Source: an uncultured Collinsella sp. (GTDB lineage Bacteria; Actinomycetota; Coriobacteriia; Coriobacteriales; Coriobacteriaceae). Taken from it: a stretch of 64,000 nucleotides of DNA. The stretch covers positions 1 to 64,000 of the forward strand of contig CAKTVQ010000003.1 of the NCBI GenBank assembly GCA_934630375.1, in the 5' to 3' direction. This document shows positions 44,679-53,311 of this stretch, piece by piece. A program made the translations under genes and the position numbers. The notes beneath the pieces are model-generated. The model was not told the origin of the DNA. It made no database searches and worked only from the letters and a program-made list of their open reading frames with translations. Numbering within the stretch: the first letter of the stretch is position 1; each line of letters opens with the position of its first letter.

Positions 44679-45404
44679 ATGGAGTACATGCAGGTCAACC
44701 GCGCCAACGGTCGCGCCGCCAACGAGTTACGCCCCGTTAAGCTCACCCGTGGCGTCATGAAGCACGCCCACGGCTCGTGCCTGGCCGAGTTTGGCGACAC
44801 GCGCGTGCTGTGCGCCGCCACTATCGAGGAGGGCGTGCCGGGCTGGCGAAAGGGAGCTAAGGCCGGCTGGGTGACCGCGGAATACGCCATGCTGCCGGCG
44901 TCGACCGGTAAGCGCTGCAAGCGCGAGCACGCTAACCGCAAGGGTCGCTCCATGGAGATCGAACGCCTCATTGGCCGCAGCCTGCGTACTGTCGTCAACA
45001 TGAAGGCGCTCGGCGAGTACACCGTTACCATCGACTGCGATGTGATCCAGGCCGATGGCGGCACGCGTACAGCGAGCATCACCGGCGCCTGGGTGGCGCT
45101 GCACGACGCCCTCGCCATGTGGGTCGAGGCAGGCAAGATCGAGCGCATCCCGCTTACCGGCCAGGTGGCTGCCATCTCCATGGGCGTTGTCGACGGCAAT
45201 ACGCTGCTTGACCTCGATTATTCCGAGGACAGCCACGCCGAGGTCGACATGAACCTCGTCGTTACCGACACCGGCGAGATGATCGAGCTCCAGGGTACCG
45301 GCGAGCAGGCGCCCTTCGACCGTAAGCGCCTCAACGCCTTGCTCGACCTGGGCGACAAAGGCATCGCCGAGCTCATCGAGCTCCAGCGCCAAGCCCTCGC
45401 CTAA
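44679..45404 (+). CDS. rph: Ribonuclease PH
   Basis: A 241-residue phosphate-dependent 3' exonuclease that trims tRNA precursors. Typical segments are [79 protein letters not shown] and [19 protein letters not shown] site precedes the ATG. The stop TAA is the first part of hairpin copy D, and rdgB follows as in many genomes. Confidence 0.96.
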   Translation: MEYMQVNRANGRAANELRPVKLTRGVMKHAHGSCLAEFGDTRVLCAATIEEGVPGWRKGAKAGWVTAEYAMLPASTGKRCKREHANRKGRSMEIERLIGRSLRTVVNMKALGEYTVTIDCDVIQADGGTRTASITGAWVALHDALAMWVEAGKIERIPLTGQVAAISMGVVDGNTLLDLDYSEDSHAEVDMNLVVTDTGEMIELQGTGEQAPFDRKRLNALLDLGDKGIAELIELQRQALA

Positions 45405-45439
45405 CCTGCCAAAAAGGGACAGGTTTATTTTGGCAGGTT
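45403..45439 (+). repeat. 13-nt-loop hairpin element, copy D
   Basis: A perfect 12-bp stem (AACCTGCCAAAA with TTTTGGCAGGTT) around the 13-nt loop AGGGACAGGTTTA. The left arm starts inside the TAA stop of rph. The tail TTATCTGCGGAGACGT is shared in part with copies B and C. Confidence 0.82.
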
Positions 45440-45547
45440 TTATCTGCGGAGACGTCTAGACACAAGACTGCCGTTGATTGAGAGGGGAGAGGCGGAGGCC
45501 CTCGTCGCCCTCGGCGCGGCATTGCTATAGAGACAAGGAGACCACTC

Positions 45548-46189
45548 ATGGCACTTGAGAAGATCGACATCGACACCCTCGACCCGGCGGCGACCATTGT
45601 CGTGGCAACGGGCAACGCCCATAAGCTCACCGAGATCGAGGCCATTTTGGGCAAGGTCATGCCCGAGGTTCGCTTTGTGGCGCTCGGTCAGCTGGGCGAT
45701 TTTGAGGACCCCGAGGAAAACGGCACGACGTTTTTGGAGAACGCCATCATCAAGGCGCAGGCTGCCGTCGAAGAGACGGGGCTCATGGCCATTGCCGACG
45801 ATTCGGGCCTGGTCGTCGACGCACTGGACGGTGAGCCCGGTGTGTATAGCGCGCGCTACGCGGGCGTTCACGGCGACGATGCCGCCAACAACGCCAAGCT
45901 GCTCGTGAATCTGGAGGGCGTGGCCGACGAGGACCGCACTGCGCGCTTTATGAGCGTCGTCGCGCTCATCGATACGGACGGCCTGGTCACCTATGGCGAG
46001 GGCGCCTGCGAGGGCGTTATCGCGCACGAGGGTCGCGGCGATCACGGCTTTGGCTACGACCCGCTGTTCCTGCCGGTCGATACGCCGGGCAAGACTATGG
46101 CCGAGCTCACGGCGGACGAGAAGAACGCCATCAGCCATCGATTCCATGCGCTCGAGCACCTATCCGCCAAACTGACGGGCGAGGAGTAA
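45548..46189 (+). CDS. rdgB: XTP/dITP diphosphatase (RdgB/HAM1)
   Basis: Removes non-canonical purine nucleotides (XTP, dITP, ITP) from the pool. The 213-residue protein shows VVATGNAHKLTEIEAIL, ENGTTFLENAIIKAQAA, IADDSGLVVDALDGEPGVYS and GHDHGFGYDPLF-like DHGFGYDPLFLP. An AAGGAG site precedes the ATG. It follows rph and is 3 bases before dtd. Confidence 0.95.
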   Translation: MALEKIDIDTLDPAATIVVATGNAHKLTEIEAILGKVMPEVRFVALGQLGDFEDPEENGTTFLENAIIKAQAAVEETGLMAIADDSGLVVDALDGEPGVYSARYAGVHGDDAANNAKLLVNLEGVADEDRTARFMSVVALIDTDGLVTYGEGACEGVIAHEGRGDHGFGYDPLFLPVDTPGKTMAELTADEKNAISHRFHALEHLSAKLTGEE

Positions 46190-46192
46190 GCC

Positions 46193-46639
46193 GTGCGTGC
46201 GGTGGTGCAGCGCGTACTCAATGCCGGCGTGACAGTCGACGGCGAGTGCGTGGGCAAAATTGGGCGCGGCTATCTGGTGCTGTTGGGCGTGGGCCACGGC
46301 GACACGCGCGCCGAGGCTGATAAGCTGTGGGGCAAGCTCCGCGGTTTGCGTATTAACGAGGACGAGAACGGCAAGACCAACCTGGCACTTGCCGATGTCG
46401 ACGGCGAGGTTCTCGTGGTGTCACAGTTCACGCTGTTCGCCGACTGCCGCCACGGCCGCCGTCCGTCGTTTACCGATGCAGGCGCCCCCGATGTTGCCAA
46501 CGAGCTCTACGAGTACTTCCTGACGCTCGTTCGCCAAGATGTCGAACACGTGGCGCACGGCATCTTTGGCGCCGATATGAAAGTCGACTTGGTCAACGAC
46601 GGCCCATTCACCATCGTCCTCGATACCGACAATCTGTAA
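46193..46639 (+). CDS. dtd: D-aminoacyl-tRNA deacylase
   Basis: Frees tRNA mischarged with D-amino acids or glycine. The 148 residues show [48 protein letters not shown] (SQFTL motif) and the GPFTIVLDT end; the usual TNxGP is NDGPFT here. The start is GTG 46193, 3 bases after the rdgB stop, so translation is coupled. Confidence 0.95.
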   Translation: MRAVVQRVLNAGVTVDGECVGKIGRGYLVLLGVGHGDTRAEADKLWGKLRGLRINEDENGKTNLALADVDGEVLVVSQFTLFADCRHGRRPSFTDAGAPDVANELYEYFLTLVRQDVEHVAHGIFGADMKVDLVNDGPFTIVLDTDNL

Positions 46640-46656
46640 GTAGCCAAATTAGCTAC

Positions 46657-46686
46657 TTGCGCGTGTTTGTAACAGGGTGCTATAGT
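46657..46686 (+). promoter_or_regulatory. Candidate promoter of veg-ispE
   Basis: TTGCGC (46657-46662) and TATAGT (46681-46686) are 18 bases apart. The -35 hexamer equals that proposed for the riboflavin operon. A small hairpin (GGGG, six bases, CCCC, then TTTTT, 46706-46725) lies in the leader. Confidence 0.45.
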
Positions 46687-46753
46687 ATTAGAGTTTTGTC
46701 TATCTTAGGGGTATTATCCCCTTTTTGAATTGCACCTTCTGGAGGCCCTGTTC

Positions 46754-47050
46754 ATGGAAGAGATGGAAGTCAATCACGTCGACGACATCCACGAGAAGCT
46801 GACCGATATGGTGGGCGATCGCGTCAAGGTGAAGGCCAACATGGGCCGCACCCGCGTCGTCGAGCGCATGGGCACCATCAAGAGCGTCCACCCCGCCGTC
46901 TTTATCGTCGAGGTCGACGAGCGCCGCGGCCGCAAGTCGCGTCAGTCCTACCAGTATATCGATGTCCTCACCGGGCAGGTCGAACTGTTTGACCCCGAGA
47001 GCGGCGAGCACATTTTTACCCCGCTCGGCAACCAGCTTGAGGAGCACTAG
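46754..47050 (+). CDS. veg: Veg family protein
   Basis: A 98-residue Veg protein: DIHEKLTDMVGDRVKVKANMGR and the VFIVEVDERRGRKSRQSYQYIDVLTGQVEL core. In Bacillus, Veg is linked to biofilm matrix control and lies beside ispE, as here. The mechanism is not known. ATG 46754 has GGAGG upstream; an in-frame start at 46730 does not. Confidence 0.9.
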   Translation: MEEMEVNHVDDIHEKLTDMVGDRVKVKANMGRTRVVERMGTIKSVHPAVFIVEVDERRGRKSRQSYQYIDVLTGQVELFDPESGEHIFTPLGNQLEEH

Positions 47051-47052
47051 CG

Positions 47053-47949
47053 GTGACCGATCGGTCCCTCACCCTTACCGCGCCGGCAAAGATTAACCTC
47101 TACCTGGGGGTTCATACCGAGCGCGATGACCGCGGCTACCACAGGGTCGATTCCCTGATGGCAGCCGTCGGTCTTTCCGATACCGTGACGGTTACGCCGG
47201 CGCAGGCGTTGACCGTCCAGACGGTTCCGGCATCAGATTTTCCCATGCAAAAGAATACGGCGTATCGGGCTGCGGTTGCTATGGCCGAGCATTATGGTCG
47301 CGAGGCAAACATCTGCGTGACGATTGAGAAGCGCATTCCTTTGTGCGCCGGCTTGGGCGGTCCCTCGACGGATGCTGCCGCGGTCATTGTCGCCTTGGCG
47401 GAGCTCTGGGGAATTGATCGCACCGATCCCGCGCTGGACAACATCGCGCGCGGTATTGGCGCCGACGTTCCCTTCTTTTTGCACGCGAGCCCTGCGTTCT
47501 ACGTAGGTGGGGGAGACGTGCTGGCAACTGAGTACCCTGCGCTGCCCGCAACGCCCGTCGTGTTGGTCAAGCCGCGCGAGGCAAGTGTTTCGACAATTGA
47601 AGCCTATCGACGTTTTGACGAGGCCCCGGTGCCTGCAGACAAGCCCGGCGCGATAGCTTCTGCCTTGCGTGCTGGTGATGCCGAGACGGCATATGCGCTC
47701 ATCCATAACAACCTGGGTGTCATTTCCGCACAGATGGAGCCGCAGATTCAAACGGTTCTCGATTGGCTGCGTAAACAGGACGGCACCGTTGCTGTAGATG
47801 TGTGCGGATCGGGCGCCTGCTCGTTTGCCATTTGCGACACGGCCGTCACGGCCGAAAGGCTTGCCGACACTGCCCTGCAAAACGGCTGGTGGTCCTGCGC
47901 GACGGAGCTCATTCCCAACACGGTTCGCATCGAAGTGCCAAAGAAGTAA
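47053..47949 (+). CDS. ispE: 4-diphosphocytidyl-2-C-methyl-D-erythritol kinase
   Basis: Fourth enzyme of the MEP isoprenoid pathway; ispD and ispF are also in this window. The 298-residue GHMP kinase has APAKINLYLGVHTERDDRGYHRVDSLM, the phosphate loop PLCAGLGGPSTDAAAVIVAL and GADVPFFLHASPAFYVGGGD. The start is GTG 47053, 2 bases after the veg stop. Confidence 0.95.
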   Translation: MTDRSLTLTAPAKINLYLGVHTERDDRGYHRVDSLMAAVGLSDTVTVTPAQALTVQTVPASDFPMQKNTAYRAAVAMAEHYGREANICVTIEKRIPLCAGLGGPSTDAAAVIVALAELWGIDRTDPALDNIARGIGADVPFFLHASPAFYVGGGDVLATEYPALPATPVVLVKPREASVSTIEAYRRFDEAPVPADKPGAIASALRAGDAETAYALIHNNLGVISAQMEPQIQTVLDWLRKQDGTVAVDVCGSGACSFAICDTAVTAERLADTALQNGWWSCATELIPNTVRIEVPKK

Positions 47950-47998
47950 AAATTTCTCTAGCACACGACGGAAATCTTTGTTACTATAGTCGAGCTAA

Positions 47999-48075
47999 CG
48001 GGTTGTGGCTCAGTTTGGTAGAGCACTGCGTTCGGGACGCAGGGGTCGCTGGTTCAAATCCAGTCAACCCGACCA
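47999..48075 (+). tRNA. tRNA-Pro (anticodon CGG)
   Basis: A 77-nt cloverleaf: acceptor CGGGTTG with CAACCCG, D-arm GCTC/GAGC, anticodon stem CTGCG/CGCAG with loop TTCGGGA (CGG), T-arm GCTGG-TTCAAAT-CCAGT (one G-T pair), discriminator A and encoded CCA. A terminator follows. Confidence 0.95.
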
Positions 48076-48085
48076 GAGCATGAGG

Positions 48086-48114
48086 AGGGACCGCTTCTTG
48101 CGGTCCCTTTTTTT
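48086..48114 (+). terminator. Terminator of tRNA-Pro
   Basis: Stem AGGGACCGC with GCGGTCCCT around a 5-nt loop, followed by six T. Confidence 0.88.
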
Positions 48115-48187
48115 AGCTACTGTTGTGATACCGCGATACCCGCGGTATACTCATTCGAGCTTGTCTCGCTGTATTGTGGAGGTCTAC

Positions 48188-48463
48188 ATGTTTGGACTGA
48201 GGGCTCCTGAGCTCATCATTATTCTCGTCGTTGTCCTGATTATCTTCGGGCCCAAGAACCTGCCGAAGCTCGGCAAGTCCCTCGGCTCTACCGTCAAGAA
48301 TATCCGTGAGGGTATGGAGGGCGACGATAAGGCCGAGACCAAGCAGGCCGAGGAGGTCGTGGTCGAGCAGTCCGAGGAGGACAAGGAGATCGCTGAGCTC
48401 GAGGCCAAGCTCGCTGCTGCCAAGAAGAAGCAGGCAGAGGATAGCGACGCGGACGCAGAGTAG
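48188..48463 (+). CDS. tatA: Twin-arginine translocase subunit TatA
   Basis: A 91-residue pore-forming subunit for export of folded proteins. It starts MFGLRAPELIIILVVVLIIFG (short membrane helix, then the FGPKNLPKLG hinge), with an amphipathic helix (LGKSLGSTVKNIREGM) and an acidic/Ala-Lys tail. ATG 48188 has GGAGG upstream; the open frame extends back through the tRNA and is not coding there. No tatC is in the window. Confidence 0.93.
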   Translation: MFGLRAPELIIILVVVLIIFGPKNLPKLGKSLGSTVKNIREGMEGDDKAETKQAEEVVVEQSEEDKEIAELEAKLAAAKKKQAEDSDADAE

Positions 48464-48488
48464 TCCCATCCCTTTGGGGTGAGCACCT

Positions 48489-48521
48489 GACCGGCTTGCC
48501 CGCAGGCTAGCCGGTCTTTTT
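48489..48521 (+). terminator. Terminator of tatA
   Basis: Stem GACCGGCT with AGCCGGTC around a 12-nt loop, followed by TTTTTC. Confidence 0.8.
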
Positions 48522-48569
48522 CGTTTTGTTGACAGTTGATTGTTTGATCAGAGTTGGAGAGATATCCGT

Positions 48570-49040
48570 ATGGACGCAAGCCAGATCGTACTGACCGCTG
48601 AGGGCCGCCAGAAGCTCGTCGAGGAGCTCGCTTGGCGTGAGGGCGATTACGCCAAGGAGATCGTCGAGGACATCAAGGAAGCCCGCGCGTTCGGCGACCT
48701 TTCGGAGAACTCCGAGTACGATGCCGCTAAGGACAAGCAGGCCCAGAACGCCGCTCGTATTGCCGAGATCCAGGCCATCCTTGCCAACGCTCAGGTTGCT
48801 GCCACCACGGGCGATCTGACCGTCTCCATCGGTTCCACCGTTTCTCTGATTGATCCCAACGGTGAGGTCATGGAAGTCACGCTCGTCGGTACCACCGAGA
48901 CCAACTCGCTCGAGCACAAGATTTCCAACGAGTCTCCGGTCGGTCACGCCATCATCGGTCACGGCGAGGGCGACTCCGTCGAGGTCGTTACGCCTTCTGG
49001 CAAGACTCGCGTCTACACCATCGCCAAGATTGCACGCTAG
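48570..49040 (+). CDS. greA: Transcription elongation factor GreA
   Basis: Rescues backtracked RNA polymerase by stimulating transcript cleavage. The 156-residue protein has the coiled-coil tip residues in FGDLSENSEYDAAKDKQ and a C-terminal domain with GSTVSLID, SNESPVGHAIIGHGEGD. ATG 48570 has GGAGA upstream; an in-frame ATG ten codons earlier is less likely. A terminator lies between it and lysS. Confidence 0.95.
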   Translation: MDASQIVLTAEGRQKLVEELAWREGDYAKEIVEDIKEARAFGDLSENSEYDAAKDKQAQNAARIAEIQAILANAQVAATTGDLTVSIGSTVSLIDPNGEVMEVTLVGTTETNSLEHKISNESPVGHAIIGHGEGDSVEVVTPSGKTRVYTIAKIAR

Positions 49041-49068
49041 ACCACGGTCCCGCGTAAAGGTATGTTTT

Positions 49069-49103
49069 CGCTCCCTGGGACCGAATCCTGGGGAGCGTTT
49101 TAG
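49069..49103 (+). terminator. Terminator between greA and lysS
   Basis: Stem CGCTCCC with GGGAGCG around a 15-nt loop, followed by TTTTAG. It ends 8 bases before the lysS ribosome binding sequence, so it could also act on lysS expression. Confidence 0.6.
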
Positions 49104-49119
49104 TTTGAGGAGCTAACTT

Positions 49120-51084
49120 ATGGCAGAGAACCAGAACGCCGCAGATCAGGCATCGACGCTCAACGACGAGCGCGCCACCCGCCTGGCCAAGCGCGCCGCC
49201 CTGTTCGAGGCGGGCCAGAACCCCTATCCCGAGCACTCTGAGCTTGAGGACTACGTTGCCGATATCGAGGCTAAGTACGCCGAGCTTGCCGATGGCGAGG
49301 ACACCGAGGACGTCGTGAAGATCGCCGGCCGTGTGGTCGCCAAGCGCGGTCAGGGCAAGATCATGTTCATCGTCGTGCGCGATGCGACTGCCGAGATTCA
49401 GCTGTTCTGCCGCATCAACGACATGGACGAGGCTGCCTGGAATACGCTCAAGGCCCTCGACCTAGGCGACATCCTGGGCGTGACCGGCGTGGTCGTGCGC
49501 ACCCAGCGCGGCCAGCTTTCCGTTGCCCCTAAGAGCGCGACCCTGCTTTCCAAGGCCGTTCGTCCGCTGCCCGAGAAGTTCCACGGTCTTTCCGACAAGG
49601 AGACCCGCTATCGCCAGCGCTATGTCGACCTGATCGCCAACGACGACGTTCGCGAGACCTTCCGTAAGCGTTCGCAGATTCTCTCCACCTTCCGTCGCTT
49701 TATGGAGTCCGACGGCTACATGGAGGTCGAGACCCCCATCCTGCAGACCATCCAGGGTGGTGCCACGGCCAAGCCGTTCATTACCCACTTCAACGCGCTC
49801 GATCAGGAGTGCTACCTGCGCATTGCTACCGAGCTGCACCTCAAGCGCTGCATCGTCGGCGGTTTTGAGCGCGTCTTCGAGATCGGCCGTATCTTCCGTA
49901 ACGAGGGCATGGACCTTACCCACAATCCCGAGTTCACCACGATGGAGGCCTACCGTGCCTTCTCCGACCTCGAGGGTATGAAGGCGCTCGCCCAGGGTGT
50001 CATTAAGGCGGCTAACAAGGCCATCGGCAACCCCGAGGTCATCGAGTACCAGGGCCAGACCATCGACCTTTCTGGTGAGTGGGCCAGCCGTCCCATGACC
50101 GACATCGTCTCCGACGTGCTCGGCAAGCAGGTCACCATCGACACGCCGGTCGAGGAGCTTGCTGCTGCCGCGCGTGAGAAGGGCCTGGAGATTAAGCCCG
50201 AGTGGACCGCCGGCAAGATTATCGCCGAGATCTACGATGAGCTGGGCGAGGACACCATCGTCAACCCGACCTTCGTGTGCGATTACCCCATCGAGGTCAG
50301 CCCGCTTGCCAAGCGCTTTGAGGACGACCCGCGCCTGACGCACCGCTTTGAGCTGGTTATTGCCGGTCACGAGTACGCCAATGCGTTCTCCGAGCTCAAC
50401 GACCCGGTCGACCAGGCCGAGCGCTTCGCTGCCCAGATGGCCGAGAAGGCCGGCGGCGACGACGAGGCCATGGAGTACGACGAGGATTACGTGCGCGCCC
50501 TCGAGTACGGTATGCCTCCCGCGGGCGGCATCGGCATTGGTATCGACCGCGTGGTCATGCTGCTCACCAACCAGGCTTCTATCCGCGATGTACTGCTGTT
50601 CCCGCACATGAAGCCCGAGAAGGGTTTCCAGTCCGGAGCCGCTGCCGCCAAGGCTGCCGAGGCCGGCAACGCCGCAAGCCCGTTCGTCAAGCCGCTCAAG
50701 CCCACGGTTGATTACTCCAAGATCGCCGTCGAGCCGCTGTTTGAGGAGTTCGTCGACTTTGATACCTTCTCCAAGAGCGATTTCCGCGCCGTGAAGGTCA
50801 AGGCATGCGAGGCCGTCAAGAAGTCCAAGAAGCTGCTGAACTTTACGCTCGACGACGGCACCGGCACCGATCGTACCATCCTCTCCGGCATTCACGGTTA
50901 TTATGAGCCCGAGGACCTGGTCGGCAAGACCTTGCTCGCCATCACCAACCTGCCTCCGCGCAAGATGATGGGCATTCCCAGCTGCGGCATGCTCATCAGC
51001 GCTATCCACGAGGAGGATGGTGAGGAGCGTCTCAACCTGATCCAGCTCGACGCCTCCATCCCCGCCGGCGCAAAGATGTACTAA
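49120..51084 (+). CDS. lysS: Lysyl-tRNA synthetase (class II) with C-terminal EMAP/Trbp111-like tRNA-binding domain
   Basis: Charges tRNA-Lys. Residues 1-510 are a normal class II LysRS: OB-fold anticodon domain (VKIAGRVVAKRGQGKIMF), motif 1 (RSQILSTFRRFMESDGYMEVETPIL), motif 2 (FEIGRIFRNEGMDLTHNPEF) and motif 3 (GGIGIGIDRVVMLL). Residues about 528-654 add a second OB fold of the Trbp111/MetRS-C type (FRAVKVKACEAVKKSKKLL, LPPRKMMGIPSCGMLI). LysRS is usually about 500 residues, so this is a fusion. The domain should raise affinity for tRNA non-specifically. A GAGGAG site is upstream. Confidence 0.93.
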   Translation: MAENQNAADQASTLNDERATRLAKRAALFEAGQNPYPEHSELEDYVADIEAKYAELADGEDTEDVVKIAGRVVAKRGQGKIMFIVVRDATAEIQLFCRINDMDEAAWNTLKALDLGDILGVTGVVVRTQRGQLSVAPKSATLLSKAVRPLPEKFHGLSDKETRYRQRYVDLIANDDVRETFRKRSQILSTFRRFMESDGYMEVETPILQTIQGGATAKPFITHFNALDQECYLRIATELHLKRCIVGGFERVFEIGRIFRNEGMDLTHNPEFTTMEAYRAFSDLEGMKALAQGVIKAANKAIGNPEVIEYQGQTIDLSGEWASRPMTDIVSDVLGKQVTIDTPVEELAAAAREKGLEIKPEWTAGKIIAEIYDELGEDTIVNPTFVCDYPIEVSPLAKRFEDDPRLTHRFELVIAGHEYANAFSELNDPVDQAERFAAQMAEKAGGDDEAMEYDEDYVRALEYGMPPAGGIGIGIDRVVMLLTNQASIRDVLLFPHMKPEKGFQSGAAAAKAAEAGNAASPFVKPLKPTVDYSKIAVEPLFEEFVDFDTFSKSDFRAVKVKACEAVKKSKKLLNFTLDDGTGTDRTILSGIHGYYEPEDLVGKTLLAITNLPPRKMMGIPSCGMLISAIHEEDGEERLNLIQLDASIPAGAKMY

Positions 51085-51132
51085 TTTGTTACGCGGTTCT
51101 ACGAACCGCGCAACGGCTCGACGCTTCCGCGT

Positions 51133-51223
51133 GCCGCATTTGGACAATCTGACGTTCAACTTCAAGGGCGCGACCAGAAGGTCAGCGCCCTTTCGTTTCA
51201 CGTCACCTTGTCTCAAATGCGGC
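51133..51223 (+). terminator. Nested hairpin terminator after lysS
   Basis: An inner hairpin AAGGGCGC with GCGCCCTT followed by TCGTTT looks like an intrinsic terminator (51162-51192). Around it, GCCGCATTTG and CAAATGCGGC, and part of the bases between, pair to give a second tier. A small CGCGGTTC/GAACCGCG hairpin precedes it (51091-51109). The gene-free stretch 51085-51473 also holds hairpin copy I; bases 51367-51473 show nothing else but the next gene's ribosome binding site. Confidence 0.6.
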
Positions 51224-51337
51224 CCGCTCGCTGACTTATGCTCAACCTATGGTGTCATCTCGCCCCAAAAGGACCTTGCTCGCTCTGGCGGGCTTTCGCT
51301 GTCGTTGCCAAAACATCGGCGTTGCCTTGGCCGTCAA

Positions 51338-51366
51338 TAGTCATTGGGGACGGTCTTAAACGACTA
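51338..51366 (+). repeat. 13-nt-loop hairpin element, copy I
   Basis: Stem TAGTCATT with AACGACTA (one mismatch) around the 13-nt loop GGGGACGGTCTTA. Unlike the other copies it is far (254 bases) from the upstream stop codon. Confidence 0.55.
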
Positions 51367-51473
51367 CCCAACGGCTATTGTGCACATGGTTCGCATGACA
51401 GCCGTCTCTTTTATGTTTCCTTTAGCCGTCGCTGCCTAGGATGGGGGTTAGTCGGCAGGAAGGGAGCGTCTAT

Positions 51474-53042
51474 ATGGACGACGCGAGCGATCGTGCAATC
51501 GAAGAGGACATGCTCGATCAGTTCAACTATTTTGATGATGAGGACGAGGAATTGATCGATCGTCGCGAGCCGGCGGCGCTCGATGCTTTCGACCTTGTTG
51601 ATGAAGGGCCCGACGAGGACGAGGTCGAATCGACGGAACCCCCACAGCCTTCGCACCATGATTCGTTGCTCTCAAGAGTCCCCATGCACCACGGTGTCCG
51701 TGCCGGCGCACTCCATATGAAAACTGACTGGCACCAGATCGTGACGGCAGGCGATGAGCTTGCCGTCGATGCGCCGCTCACCGATAAGTCATCCATCATC
51801 TGCCGCACCGGTATGCTTATGCTCGCGAGCGGAACGGGTGCCTGGCGTGTACGCGATACCATGAATCGCGTCGCCGCCGTACTCGGTGTCACCGTCCACG
51901 TTGACTTAAGTCTTCTGTCGTTTGAGTGCACCTGCATCGAAGATGGCCACTGCTTTAACGAGGTTGTCAGCCTGCCCACAACGGGAGTCAATACCCATCG
52001 CATTTGGATGATGGAGAGCTTCCTAAAGGAAATCGAGACGTATGGGCGCCGGTTTACCGTGCACGAATACCACGAGATGCTCAAGACCGTTGAGAGTTCA
52101 AAACCCGATTACTCTCCCTGGCAACAGGGCCTTGCGGCAGCTTGTGCTTGCGGCGCCTTCGTCTTTTTGCTCGGCGGCGGCCCTATCGAGATGGCCTGCG
52201 CATTCGTAGGCGCTGGTGTTGGCAACTTTGCTCGCTCTCATATTCTCAAGCAGGGTCTTGGCCAGTTTAGCGCGCTGACGATTGGCGTTGCGCTCGCTTG
52301 CGTTTCGTATCTGCTGGCATTGCTCGGCCTTGGCCAGGTCGTACCGGGGGCAATGTCGCACCAAGAAGGCTATATCGGCGCCATGCTCTTTGTGATTCCC
52401 GGCTTTCCCCTCATTACGGCAGGCCTCGACATCGCTAAGCTCGATATGCGAAGCGGCATTGAGCGTCTTTCGTATGCCGTGTCGATTATTGTGATGGCGA
52501 CCCTTGTGGGCTGGATGGTTGCCGAGTGTGTGGGGCTGGCGCCGGATGACTTTGCCCCGCTCGGGCTCTCACCGTTGGCTCTTACACTCTTGCGTGTGGT
52601 GATGAGCTTCGTCGGTGTATTTGGCTTCTCGGTTATGTTCAACAGCCCGGTAAAGATGGCCGCGGCGGCCGGTCTGATCGGCGCCGTGTCCAATACCTTG
52701 CGTCTGACCCTTGTCGATGCGCCGGCGCTGTTTCCCTTCCTGGGCCTGAGCTTAGGTATGCCTCCCGAGGCAGCAGCGTTTATCGGTGCGCTGGTATCGG
52801 GGCTGCTTGCGAGCTTAGCCGAAATCAAGCTCACCTACCCACGTATCGCCCTCACGGTGCCATCGATTGTCATTATGGTGCCGGGCTTGTATCTGTATCG
52901 CTCGATGTATTACATGTGCACCTTCGACACGGTCAATATGCTCGGCTGGTTTGTGCGTGCAGTGCTCATCGTGGCGTTTCTACCCGTTGGCCTGGGCGTG
53001 GCGCGTACGCTCACCGACCCTCGCTGGCGCCACACCAGCTAA
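51474..53042 (+). CDS. Threonine/serine exporter family protein (ThrE, DUF1212)
   Basis: A 522-residue protein. About 75 acidic N-terminal residues precede a soluble DUF1212 region (MLMLASGTGAWRVRDTMNRVAAVLGV, LPTTGVNTHRIW). About ten helices follow in the two-part ThrE layout, ending in VPSIVIMVPGLYLYRSMYYM. Relatives export threonine and serine. In many genomes the two halves are separate genes; here they are one chain. ATG 51474 has GGAAGGGAG upstream. Hairpin copy F starts at the base after the stop codon. Confidence 0.88.
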   Translation: MDDASDRAIEEDMLDQFNYFDDEDEELIDRREPAALDAFDLVDEGPDEDEVESTEPPQPSHHDSLLSRVPMHHGVRAGALHMKTDWHQIVTAGDELAVDAPLTDKSSIICRTGMLMLASGTGAWRVRDTMNRVAAVLGVTVHVDLSLLSFECTCIEDGHCFNEVVSLPTTGVNTHRIWMMESFLKEIETYGRRFTVHEYHEMLKTVESSKPDYSPWQQGLAAACACGAFVFLLGGGPIEMACAFVGAGVGNFARSHILKQGLGQFSALTIGVALACVSYLLALLGLGQVVPGAMSHQEGYIGAMLFVIPGFPLITAGLDIAKLDMRSGIERLSYAVSIIVMATLVGWMVAECVGLAPDDFAPLGLSPLALTLLRVVMSFVGVFGFSVMFNSPVKMAAAAGLIGAVSNTLRLTLVDAPALFPFLGLSLGMPPEAAAFIGALVSGLLASLAEIKLTYPRIALTVPSIVIMVPGLYLYRSMYYMCTFDTVNMLGWFVRAVLIVAFLPVGLGVARTLTDPRWRHTS

Positions 53043-53075
53043 TTGGTGCAAGGGGGACAGGTTACTTTGCACCAA
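53043..53075 (+). repeat. 13-nt-loop hairpin element, copy F
   Basis: A 10-bp stem (TTGGTGCAAG with TTTGCACCAA, closing G-T pair) around the 13-nt loop GGGGACAGGTTAC. It begins at the base after the TAA stop of the exporter gene. Its stem is close to that of copy E. Confidence 0.82.
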
Positions 53076-53078
53076 ATG

Positions 53079-53145
53079 AGTTGCGGTGAAATAGGGACTG
53101 AATTGCTGCTTAAAGGGTCAAAACAGTCCGTATTCCACCGCAACT
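53079..53145. repeat. Second long hairpin directly after copy F
   Basis: Arms of 22 bases (53079-53100 and 53124-53145) pair at 20 positions, sharing AGTTGCGGTG and GGACTG. No T-run follows. Its relation to copy F, 3 bases upstream, is unknown. Confidence 0.6.
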
Positions 53146-53260
53146 TATGGGGTCGGGGGATTATTGGTGCCCTGCATCTTCACAAACTCAACGCTTACGA
53201 AGCGCGGGGTTTTCGTGCTAGGCTGGTTCCACCACATAAGTAGTCGCAGACGCACGTATC

Positions 53261-53311
53261 ACGGGCGGGCGAGATGAAGTCCCAACAGCTCCATCTTGCC
53301 CGCCCGTTTTT
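53261..53311 (+). terminator. Intrinsic terminator in the leader of the DUF2798-like gene
   Basis: Stem CGGGCGGGCGAGATG with CATCTTGCCCGCCCG (one G-T pair) around a 15-nt loop, followed by five T. It ends 45 bases before the next start codon and about 220 bases after the exporter stop, so it may govern the next gene rather than end the previous one. The gap 53043-53355 has no gene. Confidence 0.75.

Noticed and set aside
48005..48187. Longer tatA frame starting at 48005
   Set aside because: The added residues come from tRNA-Pro and its terminator; ATG 48188 has its own ribosome binding site and begins the conserved MFGLRAPE.
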